The notes: generated from the sequence alone by a model not told the origin. A stretch of 37,900 nt of DNA from Clostridia bacterium (GCA_017545225.1 JAFWPR010000031.1:1-37900); one strand, 5' to 3'; positions 22,461 through 30,934 are shown, counted from the stretch's first letter. Program-made: numbers and translations.

Positions 22461-24740
22461 TTACAGTTTTATCACGTTTGCGCCCGCTTTTTCAGCCCGC
22501 TTCTCTTCTTCCTCGCGGCACGTGCAGAGGAACGACTGAAGACCGAACGACTCGGACGACAAAAGCGCGACCGCAGCCCCGAGCCTGCTCTCGTCGAACC
22601 GCGCGAAGCTCTCGTCGAAAACAACGGGAGGGTACTCCGCCGTTTCGCCCGAGAAAAGAGTCTTGATAAGCGCAAGGCGAAGCGAGAGATAAGCCGCGTC
22701 CTCGGTCCCCGACGAGAGAAGCTCCGCTTCTTTCGTTCCCGCCTCGCAGTCGGTGAAGTAAAGATCCATCGCGGGTGAGATCGAAAGACCGCGGTATTTG
22801 CCGTGCGAGATCTCGCTCATCATCTCTCCCGCCGTCTCTCTGACCTGCGGGAGAACGCCCGAACGAAGATTATCGCCGGCAAGACTCAACGCCTCGTAAG
22901 CCGTGACGTAAGCGGCGTGACGGCGTTTCAGATCATCGATGAGAGAATCGAGTTTTTCGAGTTTTTCCGCCGCTTTGGCGGGTGATTTCGCCGTAGCGCG
23001 AAGTTCAGCGAGCCTGCGGTCGAGTTCAGCGTCTCTCTTTTTCAGTTCGATCACGCTCCCGCGGCAGAAATCTCTCTTCATCGCCGCTTCTCTGACCGCT
23101 TCCTGACTCATCGACGCGGCTTTTTTGCCGGCGTCGGTCGTCATGACCTCGCGGGCGGCGTTTACGGTCGAGACGGGATCGATGTCCGCAGTCTGTTCCC
23201 TCAGCGCGGCGAGACGGCCCGTCAGCGCCGCGCGCTCGGACTCGAGGCGCGTCACGGCCGACCTTTTCTCCGCGACGGTCGCTTTCACTTTTTCAAGCAG
23301 TTCGCCGTCTTCCGCGTCGTCCGGTATGTCGACGTACAGTTTCTTCGCAATATCAAGAAGCTTTTCCTTCGACTCCGCAACTGCGGCGGTCGCGGCTTCA
23401 AGGTCTGAGGCGGCTTTTTCTTTTTTCTCTTTCAGATCGAGGTTTTCTTTTCTCTCCTGTTCTCTTATCCTGACGGTTTCGGCAAGTTCATCGGCGGACG
23501 GAGCGCCCCAATCCTCTATGATCGCGCGCAGATCGGAACGGCTCTTTGAGCCGAGAGCAAAGAAGATCACGGAGAAGAGAACGAACGCTGCCGCTCCCGC
23601 GGCGACGTAAAACCATTCGGGTCTGTTCATCATGAATTTGAGCGTGATCGCGCCTCCTGCGGCGAGCAAGCCGAGCACGAGGAATACGGTCCCCAGCACC
23701 GTCCTCGCTTTTGCCTTTGAGCGAAGGCGTTCGGAACGCCTGACGTCCTCGAACGGATCGCCCTCGAATTCACCTTCGTCGTCTTCATCTTCCGGGTCGG
23801 GCAGTGCCTCGTAATTCTCACGCGCCTTGACGAGCGCCTCGAAATTTCTCCCGAACATCCCGACCGCGCCGTCGCAGTCGCCGTCCGGCTCAGTTCCTTT
23901 TTCTTTCTCAAGCTGCTTTTCCGTTATTTCGAGATCCGATGCCGTTTTTGCGACCGCGTCGAGTTTTCTCTTGTCGGAGATCACTTTGAGCGACGAAAAC
24001 AGCTCGTCGTAACTCTTCGCGTTCTCCTCTGCGGAAGAGAGCTTTTTCCGCGTCTCATCCAGGGACGCCTCGACTCTGACCGTCTCGTCGGAATTTGATT
24101 TGTCGCTCTCCACTTTCTCGCGGAGGGCAAATCTCTCCGCTTCCAGCTCTCTGATCATCCCGCCGGTTTTGTTCTTGTGAAGGAGCGCTACGCGGGCGCG
24201 GTCGAGTTCTTCGAGCGCCTTTTTCACGTTCACCTTTTCGTCGGCGGCGGTGACCATATTTTCGACAGATCTGCTGAGCGGTTCCGTCTCCGGCTTGACG
24301 CCCGTCGCCTGCCTGACGAAAGCGGTATTGACGAAAACCGCCTCGGGAACCCCGAGCAGATATTCACCGACGGATCCCGTGAAGCTTACGGGTACGCCGC
24401 CCGGTTCTCTGACGAGCGTAACCGTCTCCTTGAACGTTCCCTTTCCTCCGCGAGAGACGTCGGCGAGCGTTCTTTCGATCCTGTATTCGTCTCCCGAGTC
24501 GGTCACGACGACGAGTGTTCCCGATGCCTCGCCCGTCTTCCAGTTGACGTATTTCTTCCGTTCTATCGCTGCCGGGCCGCGCGTCGCGGGCATACCGTAG
24601 AGCATGAATTTGATGAACATCGCGATCGACGTCTTTCCCGACTCGTTGGGCCCGCTTATGACGTTGAGCCCGCGGGATGGGGAGGCGTCGAAACCGGTCA
24701 GCGTCCCGAAGGACGAAACGTGAATTTCTTTTACGTACAT
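22461..24740 (-). CDS. AAA/SMC-like ATPase, YhaN (SbcC-like) family
   Basis: The 759-residue protein has an ABC/SMC-type split ATPase. Walker A GPNESGKT is at 30-37, and the C-terminal half carries LLSSGTEDAAYLSLRLALI (signature region) and the Walker B PPVVFDESFARFDES. Between are long coiled coils (about 180-270 and 400-650) interrupted by two adjacent membrane helices (about 345-395), characteristic of YhaN rather than SbcC. It starts at an ATG 7 bases after the stop of the metallophosphoesterase gene, with AAAGGAG in that overlap zone. The pair probably acts on DNA ends or damage, like SbcCD or Rad50-Mre11, but the membrane insertion makes the cellular location unusual. Confidence 0.9.
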   Translation of the reverse strand: MYVKEIHVSSFGTLTGFDASPSRGLNVISGPNESGKTSIAMFIKFMLYGMPATRGPAAIERKKYVNWKTGEASGTLVVVTDSGDEYRIERTLADVSRGGKGTFKETVTLVREPGGVPVSFTGSVGEYLLGVPEAVFVNTAFVRQATGVKPETEPLSRSVENMVTAADEKVNVKKALEELDRARVALLHKNKTGGMIRELEAERFALREKVESDKSNSDETVRVEASLDETRKKLSSAEENAKSYDELFSSLKVISDKRKLDAVAKTASDLEITEKQLEKEKGTEPDGDCDGAVGMFGRNFEALVKARENYEALPDPEDEDDEGEFEGDPFEDVRRSERLRSKAKARTVLGTVFLVLGLLAAGGAITLKFMMNRPEWFYVAAGAAAFVLFSVIFFALGSKSRSDLRAIIEDWGAPSADELAETVRIREQERKENLDLKEKKEKAASDLEAATAAVAESKEKLLDIAKKLYVDIPDDAEDGELLEKVKATVAEKRSAVTRLESERAALTGRLAALREQTADIDPVSTVNAAREVMTTDAGKKAASMSQEAVREAAMKRDFCRGSVIELKKRDAELDRRLAELRATAKSPAKAAEKLEKLDSLIDDLKRRHAAYVTAYEALSLAGDNLRSGVLPQVRETAGEMMSEISHGKYRGLSISPAMDLYFTDCEAGTKEAELLSSGTEDAAYLSLRLALIKTLFSGETAEYPPVVFDESFARFDESRLGAAVALLSSESFGLQSFLCTCREEEEKRAEKAGANVIKL

Positions 24741-24747
24741 CCCCCGA

Positions 24748-25908
24748 TCACTCCTTTCCGTACCACGCCGGCAGTGCGTCTGCAACTGATTCGCCCGCAA
24801 GCGCGGCAAGTCCGTATCGAAGCGCCGCGGAAGCGATCTTCCTCTTCTCGGGCTCCGGCGACGTCAGAAGCGGTTCGAGTACCCTGTAAAACTCGCCCTT
24901 CACGGTGGGGTCTGCGGCAAGCGCCGAGGCGTTCCAGTCCGGCGTCGTTTCGTCCCGGACGTCGAGCGCGTACAGCCGCTCCCCGAGATCGGAAAGCGCA
25001 GCCGTATCGACGGCGAGATCCTCGCGTACGCGGCCGGTGAGCGTCAGGCGCAGAAGCGTGTCGTCTCCGTATTTTCGCTCGGAAATGAAGTTCGATATTT
25101 TCTCCTTGAGCTCTTCCCCGTCGGCGACTCCGTCGACTGCAAGAGAGAGCGATTCGTAACGCCTTTTGGAAAAGCGGACGCGGGAGTACCTCACCGGAAC
25201 TTCCTCGCCCGGCGAACTCCTTCTGCCGATCTCACATAAGACGGCTCCTTTCGGACCGGTTTCGTCGAATGACCGTCCCTCGAGGCACCCGCAGTAAGCG
25301 ATCCCGTGCGGGAGAGAGACAGAGTCGGGATTGTGGACGTGACCGAGAGCGCAATAGTCCGCGCCGAACGCAAGAAGTTCGTCCGCGGTGAGGGGACAAG
25401 ACGCGGAGATCGGGGAAGTGAGGTCGCAGTGGACAGACAGCACGTTGACGAGGCCGTCGTTTTCCGCTTTTTTCCCGGCGAGGGGGTTGTCCCTCATCGC
25501 CGTCTTCTCGAATCCCCATCCGTATACTCTGAATCCGAGTTCCGGGAACTCGAACGAGGAAAGCTCCTCCGATGTGAATATGTAGGTGTTATCGGGAAAA
25601 ACGTTCTTGCGCCAGACGCTTCCCTCCCCGGCGGGATCGTGGTTTCCGGGGCTGATAACGACGGGGCATTTCAGTTTTGAGATCTCCCTGATGAGAAGAG
25701 AGATCGTCTCTCTCGTCGCGAAACCGACGTCGAACATATCCCCCGTGATGAGGAACAGATCGACGTTTTCGGTCCGGGCGTACGTCATGAGCGACGTGAA
25801 CGTTCCCCGAAGTTCGTTCCTTCTGACCTCGGAGCGGTGGGTATCGAGGCCGGAGAACGGACTGTCGAGGTGGATATCACCCGTGTGAAGTATCTTGATG
25901 CTCTCCAT
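24748..25908 (-). CDS. Mre11/SbcD-like metallophosphoesterase, YhaO family
   Basis: The 386-residue protein is a calcineurin-like phosphoesterase with the full ligand set: HTGDIHLDSPF (about 8), TGDMFDVG (about 55), SPGNHDP (about 90), VLSVHCDLT and ALGHVHNPD (about 200-205). The C-terminal 150 residues are the capping domain. It pairs with the SMC-like ATPase that follows, an arrangement expected of a DNA nuclease complex. Its 5' end overlaps truB by 32 bases in a different frame, and the ribosome site is weak (GAGAG), pointing to coupling with truB. Confidence 0.91.
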   Translation of the reverse strand: MESIKILHTGDIHLDSPFSGLDTHRSEVRRNELRGTFTSLMTYARTENVDLFLITGDMFDVGFATRETISLLIREISKLKCPVVISPGNHDPAGEGSVWRKNVFPDNTYIFTSEELSSFEFPELGFRVYGWGFEKTAMRDNPLAGKKAENDGLVNVLSVHCDLTSPISASCPLTADELLAFGADYCALGHVHNPDSVSLPHGIAYCGCLEGRSFDETGPKGAVLCEIGRRSSPGEEVPVRYSRVRFSKRRYESLSLAVDGVADGEELKEKISNFISERKYGDDTLLRLTLTGRVREDLAVDTAALSDLGERLYALDVRDETTPDWNASALAADPTVKGEFYRVLEPLLTSPEPEKRKIASAALRYGLAALAGESVADALPAWYGKE

Positions 25909-26866
25909 GTTTTTTCTCTCTTTCTGACGATCCCTCGGGAGGGACGAGGCTGAGATCGAATAGTTTTTCCGAGCGGATCACGCTTTCGCCGCTTTCGGTA
26001 ACGACTCTTCCGAGCCCGATGAGGACTCCGCCCTCCGTGACGCGGAGAAGCGTTCCGTCGGGGAACGAGGTGCGTATCCATTTCTGCGGAACGGGAGAAC
26101 CGCAGGCGAAGAGTTTTGCAAGCCGCGCCCCCGGGGCGGTCTCGGGCAGATCTGCGAAGAGCGCGGCGGTCGGTGTGACCGCGGCGATCCGCTCCTCGAG
26201 CGTCATGCTCTCTATCTCTTCCACGGTGCGGGAACCCTCAAGAGTGAACGGCCCGCTCCTGACTCTCACGAGCGACGCCATCGCGGCTCCGCATCCGAGT
26301 TTTTTGCCTATGTCGTCGCAGAGCGTGCGCACGTACGTGCCTTTCGAGCAGACGACGCGGAGGGAATACGTCCCGTCGTCTTCCTTTTTCGCCTCGCACG
26401 CCTTTATCGTGACGCGGCGCGGTTCGCGCTCGACCGTCTCGCCGCGGCGTGCGATATCAAGCAGCTTTTCGCCGCCCATCTTAATGGCGGAATACATCGG
26501 AGGGATCTGGTCGTACTCGCCGACGAAAGACGCCGCGGCTTTTACGACTTCATCCTCGTTCGGTATGCTGTCCGACGAAAAGACCGTCTCGCCCGTCACG
26601 TCCTGCGTGTCGGTGGCTATCCCGAGTTTCATTCCTGCAAGGTATTCCTTCTCATCCGCCATAACGTACTCGGACGCTTTGACCGCCCTGCCGAGAAGGA
26701 TCGGGAGAACGCCCGTCGCCATCGGATCGAGCGTGCCGGTGTGACCGACCCGCGGGGTGTCGTACAGTTTCCGCATAGCGGAGACTATGCGGTGGGACGT
26801 GACTCCGGCGTGCTTGTTTATGATGAGGATACCGCTGACGGTGTCCGGTTTCTTTTTTCTGCTCAT
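25877..26866 (-). CDS. truB: tRNA pseudouridine-55 synthase
   Basis: The 329-residue enzyme makes pseudouridine at U55 of tRNAs. Visible are INKHAGVTSH (about 16), the catalytic block GHTGTLDPMATGVLP (Asp47), YDQIPPMYSAIKMGG and CSKGTYVRTLCDDIG. The C-terminal PUA-like extension ends with a charged tail. The ATG overlaps the nrnA stop as ATGA. Together with rbfA upstream it is the common translation-factor grouping. Confidence 0.97.
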   Translation of the reverse strand: MSRKKKPDTVSGILIINKHAGVTSHRIVSAMRKLYDTPRVGHTGTLDPMATGVLPILLGRAVKASEYVMADEKEYLAGMKLGIATDTQDVTGETVFSSDSIPNEDEVVKAAASFVGEYDQIPPMYSAIKMGGEKLLDIARRGETVEREPRRVTIKACEAKKEDDGTYSLRVVCSKGTYVRTLCDDIGKKLGCGAAMASLVRVRSGPFTLEGSRTVEEIESMTLEERIAAVTPTAALFADLPETAPGARLAKLFACGSPVPQKWIRTSFPDGTLLRVTEGGVLIGLGRVVTESGESVIRSEKLFDLSLVPPEGSSEREKKHGEHQDTSHG

Positions 26867-27882
26867 AAGACCGCTTTATAGCTGTTTTCGAACGCTGAGG
26901 CGACTTTATCGAACGCCTCCTCGGGAGAATCGGCGTAAACGTTGCATCCCGCGGCGCGGCGGTGGCCACCTCCTCCGAAAAGAGCGCAGACCGTCGAAAC
27001 GTCGAAATCGGAATTCGACCGTGAGGAGACTCTGAACTCTCGCGGATCTTGAGTCGACTGTCTTATCACGAACGCGACCTCAGCGCCGATAAGCATTCTC
27101 GGCACGTCGACCGTGCCTCCTGCGTCGCGCTCGGAGATCCCGTTTTCCGCAAACTCTTCAGCCGTTATAATCGACGCGGCGATCGCTCCGTCCGCGAAAG
27201 TTTTCAGATTCTTCACGGTCAGCATTTTTGCGCGGAGTTCGCCCTCCGTCGCCCTGCCGAAAAGAAGTCTGTTTATCTCGTCAGCCGGCATACCGTCCGG
27301 GTCAGCGGCGATCTCTTCAAGAAGCGACGCGGCGATCAGGTGAGTACGCTGCGTAACGTTTGAAAAAGCGAAAGAACCGGTGTCCGAGAGGATCGCGCCG
27401 TAAATCCGGCGTGCGACCTCAGGGTCGCGCGCGATCGCGCCTCTTCTTACAGCCTCTTCATATACGTCGAAAACGATCTCGCCCGCGGCCGACGCCGAGG
27501 GATCGATGAGATTCTTTGAGAACGGTTCGCCCATACCGTGGTGGTCGATCATAAAACCGACGCGGGGGATGAGTTCCCCGAGCGATCCGAACTGCGCGGG
27601 CGACGCGACGTCTACGGCGCAGAAAAGATCGAACCCGTCCGTCTCCTTCGCGCCGACTTTTGCGCCGTCGGGCGGGAGCAGAAAGCGAAGGCGCTCCTGC
27701 GGCTCGTCCGGCAGGATCACAGCAGAACGCACGCCTGCGCCCCGCGCGATGAGCGCAAGCGCGGACGCCGAGCCCACGGTGTCCCCGTCCGGATTCGTGT
27801 GGCAGATCACGGCGAGAGATTCGGACGACGCGACGGCGTCGACGACTTCGCCTACCGTCATTTTTTCAAACGAGGCGGTCAT
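26863..27882 (-). CDS. nrnA: Bifunctional oligoribonuclease/pAp phosphatase NrnA
   Basis: The 339-residue DHH/DHHA1 phosphoesterase has VICHTNPDGDTVGSASAL (about 25-42), AVDVAS, FMIDHHG (about 112), a fourth metal ligand in ILSDTGSF, and the DHHA1 signature FGGGGHRRAAG (about 305). NrnA degrades RNA oligomers of a few residues and removes the 3' phosphate of pAp from sulfur assimilation. It completes RNA decay started by RNase Y and RNase R. The ATG overlaps the rbfA stop as ATGA, and AAGGAGAG is a good ribosome site. Confidence 0.95.
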   Translation of the reverse strand: MTASFEKMTVGEVVDAVASSESLAVICHTNPDGDTVGSASALALIARGAGVRSAVILPDEPQERLRFLLPPDGAKVGAKETDGFDLFCAVDVASPAQFGSLGELIPRVGFMIDHHGMGEPFSKNLIDPSASAAGEIVFDVYEEAVRRGAIARDPEVARRIYGAILSDTGSFAFSNVTQRTHLIAASLLEEIAADPDGMPADEINRLLFGRATEGELRAKMLTVKNLKTFADGAIAASIITAEEFAENGISERDAGGTVDVPRMLIGAEVAFVIRQSTQDPREFRVSSRSNSDFDVSTVCALFGGGGHRRAAGCNVYADSPEEAFDKVASAFENSYKAVL

Positions 27883-28247
27883 TGTTTCTCTCCTTCTTCG
27901 CTTTTCGCCGAGCCGATATCTCGCAGGATCGCGGCGATGTCCGCGCCGTGTTTCACGCCGCTGTCCTCTATGAAGGTGAGTTCCGGCGTTATCCGCATGT
28001 TGAGCGTCTCGGCGAGCCGTTTCCTGATATATCCGGTCGCTCCCTTAAGACCCGCTTTGACCTCGCGTGGATCGTGCTCCTCGAGCACGGAATAGTATAT
28101 CTTGGCGAATTTGAGATCTCCCGACACGTCGGCGGACGTTACCGTTATCATTTTTCCGGCGACTCTCGGGTCCTTGACGTCGCGCAGAATAAGCGACGTC
28201 TCCTCTTTCACCGATTCGTTGACTCTGTCTCTTCTGTATCTTGCCAT
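27879..28247 (-). CDS. rbfA: 30S ribosome-binding factor RbfA
   Basis: The 122-residue KH-like protein matures the 16S rRNA 5' end during 30S assembly. Motifs are YRRDRVNESVKEETSLIL at the start, KDPRVAGKMITVTSADVSGDL in the middle and LRITPEL-like NMRITPELTF near 85. ATG at 28247 follows CGGAGA; the longer in-frame reading upstream to 28601 crosses the promoter region and a divergent gene, so it is rejected. It is the first gene of the 13-gene run. Confidence 0.97.
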   Translation of the reverse strand: MARYRRDRVNESVKEETSLILRDVKDPRVAGKMITVTSADVSGDLKFAKIYYSVLEEHDPREVKAGLKGATGYIRKRLAETLNMRITPELTFIEDSGVKHGADIAAILRDIGSAKSEEGEKQ

Positions 28248-28289
28248 TTCAAAGTCTCCGTATTTTCTAAATATAGTATACCATAATAC

Positions 28290-28298
28290 ATTATAGCA
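28290..28298 (-). promoter_or_regulatory. Extended -10 promoter of the rbfA operon
   Basis: The minus strand reads TGCTATAAT (TG-n-TATAAT), about 43 bases upstream of rbfA. No good -35 box lies 16-18 bases upstream (a TTGACT is 23 bases away), typical of an extended -10 promoter. Confidence 0.6.
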
Positions 28299-28340
28299 CA
28301 AAAGAGCGGGTTCAGTAAAGTCAATTCGGGAAATAATCGG

Positions 28341-28369
28341 TTGACATGACCCACACTTGAGGGTATAAT
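28341..28369 (+). promoter_or_regulatory. Exact-consensus promoter of the coiled-coil gene
   Basis: TTGACA (28341-28346), 17-base spacer, TATAAT (28364-28369), 36 bases before the start codon. It is divergent from the rbfA promoter. Confidence 0.9.
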
Positions 28370-28404
28370 AAAAAAAAGGGTACAATCCTACCACGGAGGC
28401 CGTC

Positions 28405-28809
28405 ATGGCGAAAAACGATCTCAAAAGAATGAATCGCGTACAGCTCACGGAACTTCTCCTTGCCGAAAGGCATCGGATCTCCGAACTCGAGGACGAGGTC
28501 GCCGCTCTCAACGCGAAACTTGAGGAGCGGGAGATCAAAATTGAAAACGCCGGATCGATCGCGGAGGCCTCTCTCTCCCTGAACGGGGTGTTTGAATCCA
28601 CGGAAGCCGCTTGCCGTCAGTATATTGAAAACGTCGAGCGACTCTGCTCCGATCGCGAGAAATCATCGAGGATCAGGGAAGAGTCCTCGAAAAAGGAATC
28701 CGGGGAGATAATCGAGAAAGCAAAGCGCGATGCCGAAACGATCCTTTCGGAAGCGATACGTCTCGGAGAAAAGATTATGAACGAAGCGAAAAAGCGCTCG
28801 GAAAACTGA
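28405..28809 (+). CDS. Small coiled-coil protein with ENAGSIAEASL motif
   Basis: The 134-residue protein is almost entirely helical and charged. It has a coiled coil of about 15-50, the block IKIENAGSIAEASLSLNGVFE at about 44-64, and an amphipathic C-terminal helix (GEIIEKAKRDAETIL onwards). I recall related small proteins in other Clostridia, variously annotated as DNA repair or hypothetical proteins, with no demonstrated function. No membrane segment or catalytic motif is visible. A DivIVA/GpsB-like structural role is possible but not shown. CGGAGG precedes the ATG, it has its own consensus promoter and a terminator, so it is monocistronic and probably highly expressed. Confidence 0.8.
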   Translation: MAKNDLKRMNRVQLTELLLAERHRISELEDEVAALNAKLEEREIKIENAGSIAEASLSLNGVFESTEAACRQYIENVERLCSDREKSSRIREESSKKESGEIIEKAKRDAETILSEAIRLGEKIMNEAKKRSEN

Positions 28810-28822
28810 ACAATCAAAACGC

Positions 28823-28863
28823 AGGCCGCCTCAGGATCATATCGTTTTGAGGCAGCCTTTTTT
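28823..28863 (+). terminator. Terminator of the coiled-coil gene
   Basis: AGGC-n-GCCTCA (28823-28833) pairs with TGAGGC-n-GCCT (28848-28858) across one internal mismatch, followed by T6. Confidence 0.8.
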
Positions 28864-28873
28864 GATTATTGAC

Positions 28874-28901
28874 GTCGGAACGTAAGAATTCCGGCTTTTT
28901 T
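28874..28901 (+). terminator. Second terminator-like hairpin ahead of the sigma factor
   Basis: A 7-bp stem GTCGGAA (28874-28880) / TTCCGGC (28889-28895) with one G-T pair, followed by six T. It lies 30 bases before the sigma-factor start; it may be a tandem terminator or an attenuator in the sigma-factor leader. Confidence 0.5.
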
Positions 28902-28931
28902 GTGTTTATAAGGTCAAAGGAAGGGTGCAAA

Positions 28932-29477
28932 ATGACTGACGAAAAGCTTACGGATCTGATCCGGACAGATCCGGAGACGGGAATGAGCCTTGTCATACGA
29001 CGGTTTTCGGGTCTCGTTTTTTCGATCGTTTCGGGTATTATGGCGGACGTCTCGGACTCTTCGGAGATCGAGGACTGCGTCACCGACGTGTTTTTGCGGT
29101 TCAAAGCGTCTCTTGACGGCTTCAGACCCGAAGCGTCGCTCAAAACATATATCGGAGTGATCGCCAGAAACGCCGCTCTCAACTGTATAAGAAACAAGCG
29201 GACGACCGTCCCGCTCGACGAGGATTTCTTCGTCGGAGCCGCCGTTTCCCCGGACGTCTCCGACGAGATCGCCGAAAAAGAGACGGTCAGGGCGGTCTTC
29301 GACGAGATCAGAAAACTCGGGCACCCCGACTCGGATATCGTATTCAGAAAGTATTATCTCGGCCAAAGCTCAAAAACGGTCGCAGCCAGTCTCGGTATGA
29401 CCGTGTCGAACGTCGACGTGAGATCGCACAGAGCGATCTTGAAGCTCCGGGATAAACTGGAAAGGAAAGAATTATGA
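28932..29477 (+). CDS. ECF-type RNA polymerase sigma factor
   Basis: The 181-residue protein has region 2 at about 20-90 (MSLVIRRFSGLVFSIVSGIM, EIEDCVTDVFLRF, LKTYIGVIARNAALNCIRN) and region 4 at about 115-176 (DSDIVFRKYYLGQSSKTVAASL as start of the helix-turn-helix, ending RSHRAILKLRDKL). No region 3 or extra domain is seen, as in ECF sigma factors that serve extracytoplasmic stress responses. AAGGAAGGG precedes the ATG at 28932. Its TGA overlaps the next ATG as ATGA, which strongly suggests the downstream membrane protein is its regulator. I found no clear SigA promoter for it; it may be autoregulated from a promoter of its own class. Confidence 0.92.
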   Translation: MTDEKLTDLIRTDPETGMSLVIRRFSGLVFSIVSGIMADVSDSSEIEDCVTDVFLRFKASLDGFRPEASLKTYIGVIARNAALNCIRNKRTTVPLDEDFFVGAAVSPDVSDEIAEKETVRAVFDEIRKLGHPDSDIVFRKYYLGQSSKTVAASLGMTVSNVDVRSHRAILKLRDKLERKEL

Positions 29478-30931
29478 AAAAAACGTTTTCGTCGATCCTT
29501 GACGGCGCGGACGAAAAAGATCTCGAGGGATTCTTCGCAGGTATCGAAGAAAAGACGCCTCCCGGAGGGGCGGTCGGAAGGATCGAGGCGAAAGTCGTCG
29601 GACGCAGTGAAAAAAAGACGTCCCGCAGACGGATTCCTCTGTTCGTCGCCGCGGCGTGTTTTCTGCTCGCGGCATGCGCTGTTTTTATCGCAGCGGCTCT
29701 GAGCAGAAAAGCGCCGGATATGAGCTATCCGGAAACGCCCGCCGTTAAAGCGGGAAGCGACGCCGCAGACAAGACCGTCCCGGAGGACGCCGTAAAGCTC
29801 GAAGCTGTCCCCGATCCAGTTGACAGATTCGATATCAAAGACGATCTCGGCGAGGGAACGTTAAGAGGAGCCGACAACGGAATGACCTCCAGAGAGAGAT
29901 ACTCCGGCGTCGGGATATTTGAATCCGGCGGGACCGCGTACCTGTATTATCTCGAGGGGAAAACGATCTGTGAAATGAGAGACGACGGGCTGCGGGATAC
30001 CGGAGTTACGGTCCCGGAGACGCTGCTTCCTTTCCGCAGCGTATGCGGCGACGCCGCGTACTTAGGCGGAACGTTCGACTGTCTTTCGGTCGAACGCGGG
30101 CTTTTCAAAGCAAATCTGCTCACGGGGAAGATCGAAAAGATCATCGACGCCCCTGAAATCATCTCATCCGCAGCGGTCTGCGGAGACAGAATATGGTATT
30201 CAACGCACCCGAATATGGCGGATTTCAGATACTCGCTGAAATGCGCGGATCTGTCGACAGGTGAGATCACGGTCCTGATCCGCGATTCGGACGACCCGAT
30301 CGGAAAACTGCAGACCGTCGGCGGCGATCTTTTCTTCGCCTTATACAACGTCGGGATCTGCCGCGTTTCGGACGGTTATCTTTATCAGGTCGCCGAGGCT
30401 CCCGACGTCCGGTCTTTTTGCATATCGGACGGAAAGATATACGTTTGCGAAGAGACGCCCGACGGTACGGGGGCGACGGTCCGGGTGAGCGTGTTCGACG
30501 GCGACGGAGCCGTTCTCGGTTCAAAAAAGGTCCTCAATCACGCGCCGAATACCGAAGAAGGAAAAAACAACCTTTACTTTGAAGGCGCTTCCTGCGACGA
30601 GCTGACGGTTTACGGCGGAAAAGTCGTGTCGTTCGATCAAAACGGGATATATCTTGAAGACGTCGAAAACGGAACGTCGGAAAAAATCGTCAGTCTGTCC
30701 GGGGTCGGCGACAGATACGTAGATTTTATGTTCCGGCAGTTTTGGCAGGGATATGATACCGATGAATGGATCGCCGAGCACCGGGAAGCAGTCGACGGTA
30801 AGAGATCGTACTGGTATTCCGGAGTCTCAAAGACGGTCTTCGACGGAAAGCTTTACGTCATGTTCGGCGACGAGCTGACGGTTTACGACGGAAAAGAAGC
30901 GAAAAACATACCGTTTGAGAGCGCCTCATAA
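29474..30931 (+). CDS. Putative anti-sigma/sensor membrane protein with extracytoplasmic repeat domain
   Basis: The 485-residue protein has about 53 cytoplasmic residues, one membrane helix (about 54-76), a short linker and about 380 residues outside. The outer part repeats short beta segments with Gly/Tyr/Asp patterns such as GGTAYLYYLEGKTI, CGDAAYLGGTF, VCGDRIWYS, VGGDLFFALYN, ISDGKIYVCEE, YGGKVVSFDQNG and FDGKLYVMFGD, resembling a beta-propeller of the DUF5050 type. Position and ATGA overlap with the ECF gene suggest an anti-sigma factor that senses an extracellular signal. I see no zinc-binding ZAS motif in the N-terminal part, so the sigma-binding segment would be of another class. Confidence 0.75.
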   Translation: MKKTFSSILDGADEKDLEGFFAGIEEKTPPGGAVGRIEAKVVGRSEKKTSRRRIPLFVAAACFLLAACAVFIAAALSRKAPDMSYPETPAVKAGSDAADKTVPEDAVKLEAVPDPVDRFDIKDDLGEGTLRGADNGMTSRERYSGVGIFESGGTAYLYYLEGKTICEMRDDGLRDTGVTVPETLLPFRSVCGDAAYLGGTFDCLSVERGLFKANLLTGKIEKIIDAPEIISSAAVCGDRIWYSTHPNMADFRYSLKCADLSTGEITVLIRDSDDPIGKLQTVGGDLFFALYNVGICRVSDGYLYQVAEAPDVRSFCISDGKIYVCEETPDGTGATVRVSVFDGDGAVLGSKKVLNHAPNTEEGKNNLYFEGASCDELTVYGGKVVSFDQNGIYLEDVENGTSEKIVSLSGVGDRYVDFMFRQFWQGYDTDEWIAEHREAVDGKRSYWYSGVSKTVFDGKLYVMFGDELTVYDGKEAKNIPFESAS

Positions 30932-30934
30932 AAC

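Noticed and set aside
28248-28601. N-terminal extension of RbfA
   Set aside because: The extension crosses the divergent promoters and the coiled-coil gene; RbfA homology begins at the ATG at 28247.
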